Source: Dryococelus australis
Lineage: Eukaryota > Arthropoda > Insecta > Phasmatodea > Phasmatidae
Reading direction: 5' to 3'
NCBI GenBank assembly: GCA_029891345.1
Contig: CM057009.1
Span: 88,273,416-88,337,415 of the forward strand
DNA length: 64,000 nt
The notes under the pieces are model-generated. The model saw only the letters and a list, made by a program, of their open reading frames with translations. It did not search any database and was not told the origin of the DNA. Position 1 is the stretch's first letter, and each line of letters begins with the position of its first letter. The position numbers and the translations under genes are program-made. This document shows positions 58,795 through 64,000 of this stretch, in pieces.

Positions 58795-59025
58795 GACACG
58801 ATACAATAGGAGCTTGTATTGAACTTACTACAGACTTTTCATCAATAAAGTGATAAGAGTCACCGCTGAAAGTCCCTAAGGTACAGACACAACTACGATT
58901 ACACTGCACGCAGTCCAGAGCCCTGCGCGTAGTGGCGATGGCGCTCTTGTAGCACGTGCCAGTGTAACGCTTATAGCTCTGGCGCTTCTCGACCAAAAAC
59001 AAGGATAAAAACGATATAGGCAGGT
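58795..59025 (+). repeat. Family X repeat, copy X4 (empty site for the 61.7-kb MITE)
   Basis: Aligns with 61510-61673 plus 62391 onward: CACCGCTGAAAGTCCC, CAGAGCCCTGCGCGTAGTGG, CGATGGCGCTCTTGTAGCAC, CAGTGTAACGCTTATAGCTC. It carries a single TTA where the other copy has TTA, a 717-bp insertion and TTA. Confidence 0.65.
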
Positions 59026-59319
59026 GGGATTCTTTTGCAGAAATTCTTCATTTTCGCGTCAATATTTCGGATCCATAATAATTACTGGCAATGTACGATT
59101 ATAGAGAATTTACATTTTAATGAGTTGATTAAAATTTATGTGCATAATTTTATTGTATTATCTGCTTGTTGTAAAAAGTCAGAGACATGTTTATATTTTA
59201 TCAATAAGTTCCTGTGATTTTTCAAGCGGGAAGTAACACATAGTGAAATTTAGGTATATAAGTCCCTTTAAACAACAAAGAAATTGTAAATTTTCCATAA
59301 TAAAACGTTTCCAAAAGAC

Positions 59320-60210
59320 TCACTCTAAAATTTTTTTTTGTACTTTTACATGAAACATCCTTGGAAATCCAGTTGCCAAGAAAATCCGTTATAAAACTAC
59401 AAAGAATTTTCTTGTAACATCTGCAAAACATTTATTTGTGATATTACAAATGATAACCTTGTGTTACAAATAACATTATTGAGAAGTGTACATATTTTTT
59501 CTTCTAGAAAACTAATGCGATTGATTAATAACAGATAATAACTTTAAAAAATGTTTTAGAATATAATTAAAAAAAGAATTCACTTTGCCAGCACGGGGAC
59601 TAAAAACCACACCGGTTATATTATTAGCCGGCACTTTTAACCACAAGACCCACTTTACTTACGAAGTTATATTATATTTTTGCAGTAAATATAACTGGAA
59701 GTACCTATAATATATTAATAAAGCAATTTAGTTAAGAATAATAGGTACATTTATTTCACTTTAAGTGTTCAATTGTTAAGGGATTTGGCTGGCTCTTAAC
59801 AACGAAGTATTGAGAGCTGATTTAAGAGTTCTGTCTAGCTATAGGAAACATTAACAGTTAATAAATAATACGGTCATGTTTCATTGAAATTAACGTTTTA
59901 TTGTGATTATTTGAGTGATTTTAAGTGATTTACGTTATTCAAACTTACAATATATTTCTTCTTGCACTCAGGTATACTGAACCTCACCCACAGTTTTTGC
60001 ACAAACAACTATATACAGTTTTGCGTTGTTGAGTGTCCGCCATTTTGCTGAAGCTCGTGGATACGGGTCAGTATAATAGAAACATTTATTGAGGTATATT
60101 ACAAACACGGCCCTTGTAGTTTTACAAGATAAATATTCTCACTGTTACAAGCTTTTGTAAAATTACAAAGAATTTTTCAGTAAATGCTGAAAAATTCTTT
60201 GTTTACAGTG
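59320..60210. mobile_element. Family G element, right end CACTGTAAACAAAG
   Basis: The right end, read inward from 60210, is CACTGTAAACAAAGAATTTT, close to the ends of the 8324-10080 element. Just inside is a perfect 16-bp hairpin (60165-60180 and 60187-60202, loop TAAATG). TTTTACAAG, TTGTAAAATTACAA and ATATTACAAATG strings occur throughout. The left end was not found, so the start is approximate. Non-coding. Confidence 0.45.
59587..59655 (-). repeat. Orphan tRNA-like sequence
   Basis: Minus strand: GGGTCTTGTGGTTAAAAGTG (A box), then TGTGGTTTTTAGTCCCCGTG (B box) and GCTGGCA. Decayed. Confidence 0.5.
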
Positions 60211-60417
60211 CACCTTTGAAAGTGTGATTATGACACGAAAACGAAGAATTTGTGCATAATATGCGAAGCCTAGAGCGTGAGCGGTCGAGTGAAATAATAG
60301 ATGTTAAATGATTTTAGGCGTATCTCAGCTTAGTTTCACATCATCGCTTAAAAAAAAAAAAAAAAAAAAATTGTGACCTTTCAAGACAAGCAGAATGCTA
60401 CAAGAGAGCAGGTTGGT

Positions 60418-61030
60418 GTAAGTTAATAATAGTTTGTGTTTTTATGTGTTTTAGGAGTCTGTAAATCTTAATTTACGTGCAATTTTCAAGGTATAATCCA
60501 TTCACGGTTACTTCTCACTTTTCTGAAGGCCCGCGAAAGTTCTACTTCCATGATATTTCTCCGCCTCGTGCAAACAAATCTTAGCTAAGCCTAGAAAACT
60601 GCACCAGAGGACAACGCACCGAATTCGTGCGCACTCAGTTGTAATGATTTTTCGCATGAGAACTATTTCTTACTAGGCGCTGCTAATACGAATGTTTTTC
60701 ACTGTTTTATTCGTATTTATTATAAATTATCATTAAAAAAAATTTAACTTCAATTTAACGAAACATAAGATACTTTTATGTTAACGGAGATAATTACGCT
60801 TGCAATTCATTCTATTCAAAAAGTGCGAAGAAACCGTGGACAGATCATAACATATAGAATATTTTACAAAAACTTTATGAAACAATGTGGCTCGGGAAAA
60901 TATGCATAAAGTATTTCACTTTTTCGTTTAAAAATTATATCGCGATAAGTGGCCATGATACACCGAAATCAATTTAAGACGTTTCCTTCCATTCGGCCGG
61001 TCCACACTACGCAGTTACGTCACTGTTGAA
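60418..61030 (+). repeat. Family X repeat, copy X3, split by A3
   Basis: AAGTTAATAATAGTTTG, GTGCAATTTTCAAGGTA, then the A3 MITE, then TAGAATATTTTACAAAAACT, CAATGTGGCTCGGGAAAATA, TACGCAGTTACGTCACTG. Same order as X1. An A-run at 60353-60370 precedes it, as at 51261 before X1. Confidence 0.7.
60494..60854 (+). mobile_element. Family A MITE, copy A3, with verified TA duplication
   Basis: TAATCCATTCACGGTTACTT at the left. The right end reads inward TGTTATGATCTGTCCACGGT and TTCTTCGCACTTTTTGAA. TA at 60492-60493 and 60855-60856. X1 carries the single TA at the equivalent position (GGCTATTAAAAATTT). 361 bp, shorter than A1 and A2. Confidence 0.88.
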
Positions 61031-61509
61031 ATAAAGTGTTAGGAAATCATTTCTGAATACTGGAATAGTTTCTTTTGCTTTCCAAAATTTTAAATCCATA
61101 AAGTATAAATTTATTTATTTTTACTGGTAACCCTGACCGACGCTTAAATGGAGAGAATCAGGCCCATGGCAATTTTTCAATTTATAAATGTTAAAAAAAA
61201 AACTATACGTGCATGCAAGTAGAGCTGAGAAAGGTTTTTTTTTAGGCTACCGCTTACCTGGTGCGTTGCAGTGTGTTTGAAATAACCGCTTTCTCAAGAA
61301 ACTGTTAAACGTGCGTCAAATGCGCTGATCTACGAAAAAGAACACACACTTCAGACGGTGGTTTTTGAGTGCTTTCAAGACGTGACGCACAAAACAAACC
61401 ATATTTTTGACCACTTCCAAAAAAAAAAAAAGAAAGGAAAAAACCCGAGTTTTTCAGAAGCACTTTATCTCAAAATATACGCGTCAGGTACACACAAAAA
61501 TTCTCAAGG
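61031..61509. other. No recognisable feature
   Basis: A short A-run with purine-rich text at 61420-61445. Nothing else. Confidence 0.45.
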
Positions 61510-61673
61510 ACTCTGCGCCGAATATTCCTTCAGACTTCCCGCCAATAAAATAATAGGGTCAGCGCTGAAAGTCCCATAGGTACACGCGGTGCGAATAGAA
61601 CACCGTACGCCAGTTCAGAGCCTTGCGCTTAGCGGCGATGACGCACTTGATGCGTGTGGCAGTTTCGACCTTA

Positions 61674-62390
61674 GGGCCACGTTTACACTGCGAGAGTGTG
61701 TGAAAGTAACCGCCACGATAGGTCCTGTTTACACACACGCTCTAGACATGCTGTGATAGTTAACCTCAATAGGGAAATGTCCGACAACACTTGTGTAAAC
61801 CCATCGATAGGCCCTACATTTACATCATTTTGTCAAGAGGGTGATATTTGTTGGGGTAGTTATAATGACATTTTAAACATACATTGTTCCCGTGGTTTAT
61901 TAGACGACAGTAAATATGCTGTCAGTATTGTCGTGTGATAACTATGTGATAATATACGTCCTGTCATACCACCACATAGTGTAAGAACCGCGACAGATAT
62001 TAAAAGAATCAAAATAATTCTGCGATGTTACTGTCAAAGTGAACACATGTACAAATTTGCGACCCGCACTATCACGATAGTGATGGTTTACACGACGATA
62101 GTCGTATGTACTGTCACGACAGTTACTATCAACTATCTAGCTCGAGCTGATGTCGCGATAGTGCTATCACGTCGGTGCGAAAGTACCTATCATGCAGTTT
62201 ACACGCCGATAGTCGCATGTACTGTCACGACAGTTACTATCAACTATCTAGCTCGAGCTGATATCGCGATAGTGCTATCGCGTCGGTGCGAAAGTACCTA
62301 TCATGCAGTTTACACGCCGCGGCGGTAGTAATGCGAGAGTAGCTCTCGCGATAGGAACTATCGCGAATTACTGTCGCCGCGTAAACGGCC
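61674..62390. mobile_element. PIF/Harbinger-type MITE with ACTATCG palindromes, 717 bp
   Basis: The ends are inverted, GGGCCACGTTTACACTGCGA left and GGCCGTTTACGCGGCGACAG read from the right, flanked by TTA on both sides (61671-61673 and 62391-62393). X4 supplies the empty site. The interior is dominated by CGATAGT, ACTATCG, TATCGCGATA, CTCTCGCGATAG and similar palindromic strings, the likely binding sites of a transposase or partner. Strikingly CpG-rich. The 93-codon frame at 62047-62328 spans the tandem duplication and is not a gene. Confidence 0.82.
62086..62307. repeat. 111-bp tandem duplication within the MITE
   Basis: GTTTACACGMCGATAGTCGY at 62086 and 62197, each followed by TGTACTGTCACGACAGTTAC, ATCTAGCTCGAGCTGAT and GTCGGTGCGAAAGTACC. 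A third partial start lies at 62308. About 95% identical. Confidence 0.93.
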
Positions 62391-62603
62391 TTATCGCTCC
62401 CGCGCGTCTAGTGCCCGGTAGCACCATCGTGGTTCGAAACTCGATCCGAGATCGGATCTAAGATCGACACAGGAAACTGTTGCACCATTTGAGTTCAGAG
62501 CTGGACTGGAGATCGAGATGAATTTCATTTCGAACTGCCGAAAATGGCTTTCGAAATTTCGATCCGAGATCAGCAGTCATCATCGAAAAATGGAGTACCC
62601 ATT

Positions 62604-62962
62604 GTTTTGCCTAAAATCGTTTTGCCTAAGATTAGGCAAAACGACTTTAGGCGAAATTACTTTTAGGCAAAATGGCTAATCAAAACGACTCTAGGCAAAT
62701 CGACTTTCTGGACATTTAAGCGAGGGGCGAGAATATTTTAGGCAAAACGAATTTAGGCAAAATGACTTTTAGTGAAAACAACTTTAGGCAAAACGACTGT
62801 TTGTGGAGTAAAGCGAGATACTAAAATTTTAGGCAAAACGATTTTAGGCAAAACTACTTTAGGCGAAATGACTTTAGGCAAAATGACTTTTTGGGAAACT
62901 AATCTAGGGGCTAGAATTTTAGGTAAAATGACTTTAGGCGAAACGTCTTTAGGCAAAACGTC
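62604..62962. repeat. TTTAGGCAAAACGAC minisatellite with an orientation switch
   Basis: About fifteen to twenty units of TTTAGGCAAAAYGACT (15-16 bp). A perfect 12-bp palindrome arm, CGTTTTGCCTAA at 62618-62629 against 62632-62643, marks the point where the unit flips strand. A longer period of about 91 bp is set by spacer text at 62711, 62803 and 62893 (AAGCGAG or CTAGGGG followed by AATTTTAGG). The repetitive LGKTTLGK-type frame is a by-product. Confidence 0.92.
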
Positions 62963-64000
62963 AGTTGCCTGTTGTAGGTAAATGAATTTTGTTTCCTGAT
63001 CCAACCCACGGGCTCTCTGTTGTTCACATTTACGACATAGGTGGCACCACTAGTACAATATCTCGAAACAGTAGAAGTGTTTGTCTTGTAAAGGGTGATA
63101 TAGTAGTAACATATAGCGTTGCATTCCGTGGTTTTAAAGCAAACGAGTTCGTACAATTTTCTGCCAGAAGTTTGCGTACGAACTCATAAATTTAGACTTT
63201 ACGTGTTAAAAAAGTAGCTGAAATATAAAGCCATGTTTGTTCCATCTCTCCTAATCGATACACTTTTTATATGTGCCATAGGAAAGACTGATCTTATTTC
63301 TGAAGGTCCTATATATTTCTCGTTATTAGAGTGAAAATGGACCATGAAACTAACACTGAAGTGCGTTGGAATGAATAAATAATGTGTTGTGCGTAAATAG
63401 AGAACATTGATGTTATTCGCTAATATAATGTACAATTTTTTCGTACAGTTTCGCAGTGTTGCGCGGACGTGTGACACTGGGAGTGCCTACATAAAAAGCA
63501 TAAATCATATTTGACGCTTTATTCTTTAAAAACTACGACTCTGTTGTTGATGTTATGTGCCTATATTAGACTTGTTTTCCACACATGGTAATATCATTGT
63601 ATTCTTTTCTGCAGCGCAAATACATTTGAATGAACTGAAATGAAATTATGGCAATGAAGCCCTTTTACGGAGAGTTTCAAAATAAAGGTATGGTATCAAA
63701 TTAAAATTTAAAAAATGTGAACTGGTGAAATCGCGCAAGTACACAAAAAAATTATAAATATAAAATTTTAAGAGTTTTTAACCCCTCACCAGCAGTGGCG
63801 TAGCCATGATTTCGTTCTTACGGGGGAGAGGGTAGCAAATCTTTACAAATGGTAGAATTAACTATGGCAGATTAAAATCTTGCCAGTCATATGGAACAGA
63901 ACATTAAAATTATACGGCCACTTATCACGCATAAAAATATTCATTAGATTTCAAATAGTTCCTCAAATTTTTTCGTGGAATACATAGGGTGAAAACTTTC
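62963..64000. other. No recognisable feature
   Basis: A+T-rich to the end of the window. No ends, arrays or coding signal. Confidence 0.5.

Larger units (their letters stand above)
61510..62440 (+). repeat. Family X repeat, copy X5, split by Harbinger MITE
   Basis: TTCCCGCCAATAAAATAATA, GGTCAGCGCTGAAAGTCCC, CAGAGCCTTGCGCTTAGCGG, GCAGTTTCGACC before the insertion; TCGCTCCCGCGCGTCTAG after it. Aligns with X4. Confidence 0.6.

Noticed and set aside
62047-62328. 93-codon protein with internal repeat
   Set aside because: It lies in the Harbinger MITE and its repeat is the 111-bp DNA duplication; no start context or homology.
62753-63004. Repeat-protein gene on either strand
   Set aside because: The LGKTTLGK/PKVVLPK-type periodicity is a direct by-product of the 15-16-bp minisatellite and exists on both strands.

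Overview
This is A+T-rich eukaryotic DNA (about two thirds A+T by eye) from what looks like a large, repeat-filled arthropod genome, most likely an insect. The evidence is the mobile-element mix: Tc1/mariner, PIF/Harbinger with its Myb-like partner, tRNA-derived SINEs, a probable solo LTR, many TIR/foldback elements of a few hundred bases, and AT, CA and CT microsatellites. There is no bacterial gene architecture, and no open reading frame could be assigned to a known host gene. The window reads as intergenic or intronic sequence built from layered transposon insertions. The species call is inference.

Layout. 1-3.4 kb: A+T-rich DNA with a 32-bp x4 minisatellite. 3.4-5.6 kb: three inverted repeats, the largest a 1.64-kb foldback element carrying a tRNA-like segment in each arm and a second SINE in its left arm. 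8.3-10.1 kb: a CACTGTAAA-ended element packed with quasi-palindromes. 10.4-11.6 kb: a CpG-rich duplication, a Harbinger transposase exon with one stop codon and an intact splice donor, and a SINE with an 11-bp target duplication. 14.5-16.4 kb: a TIR element whose ends abut CA/TA microsatellites. 18.3-20.0 kb: a Harbinger-type element inside a smaller MITE (family A). 21.5-24.7 kb: a SINE, then a Tc1 element whose 343-codon transposase frame carries three stops, a lost catalytic Asp and a 1.48-kb LTR-like insertion. 25.1-27.5 kb: a near-perfect 204-bp palindrome, a second Tc1/mariner fragment and a family B MITE. 29.2-31.9 kb: a 49-bp minisatellite, a Harbinger-type element with a decayed Myb/SANT-like reading frame, a SINE and a candidate terminal exon. 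33-47 kb: SINEs, microsatellites, a foldback and isolated tRNA-like sequences. 48.1-51.1 kb: a TGGC-rich TIR element and a 280-bp imperfect tandem array. 51.4-62.6 kb: a dense nest of families A, B, G, H and X and a Harbinger MITE with ACTATCG palindromes. 62.6-63.0 kb: a TTTAGGCAAAACGAC minisatellite containing an orientation switch.

The elements relate mainly by nesting. In three places a paralogous copy in the same window preserves the empty target site (TAA, TA and TTA), so insertion order and target duplications can be read without outside data. The Harbinger remnants at 10.8 and 30.5 kb represent the two proteins (nuclease and Myb-like) such elements normally use. Both are broken, so the non-autonomous copies here would depend on sources elsewhere.
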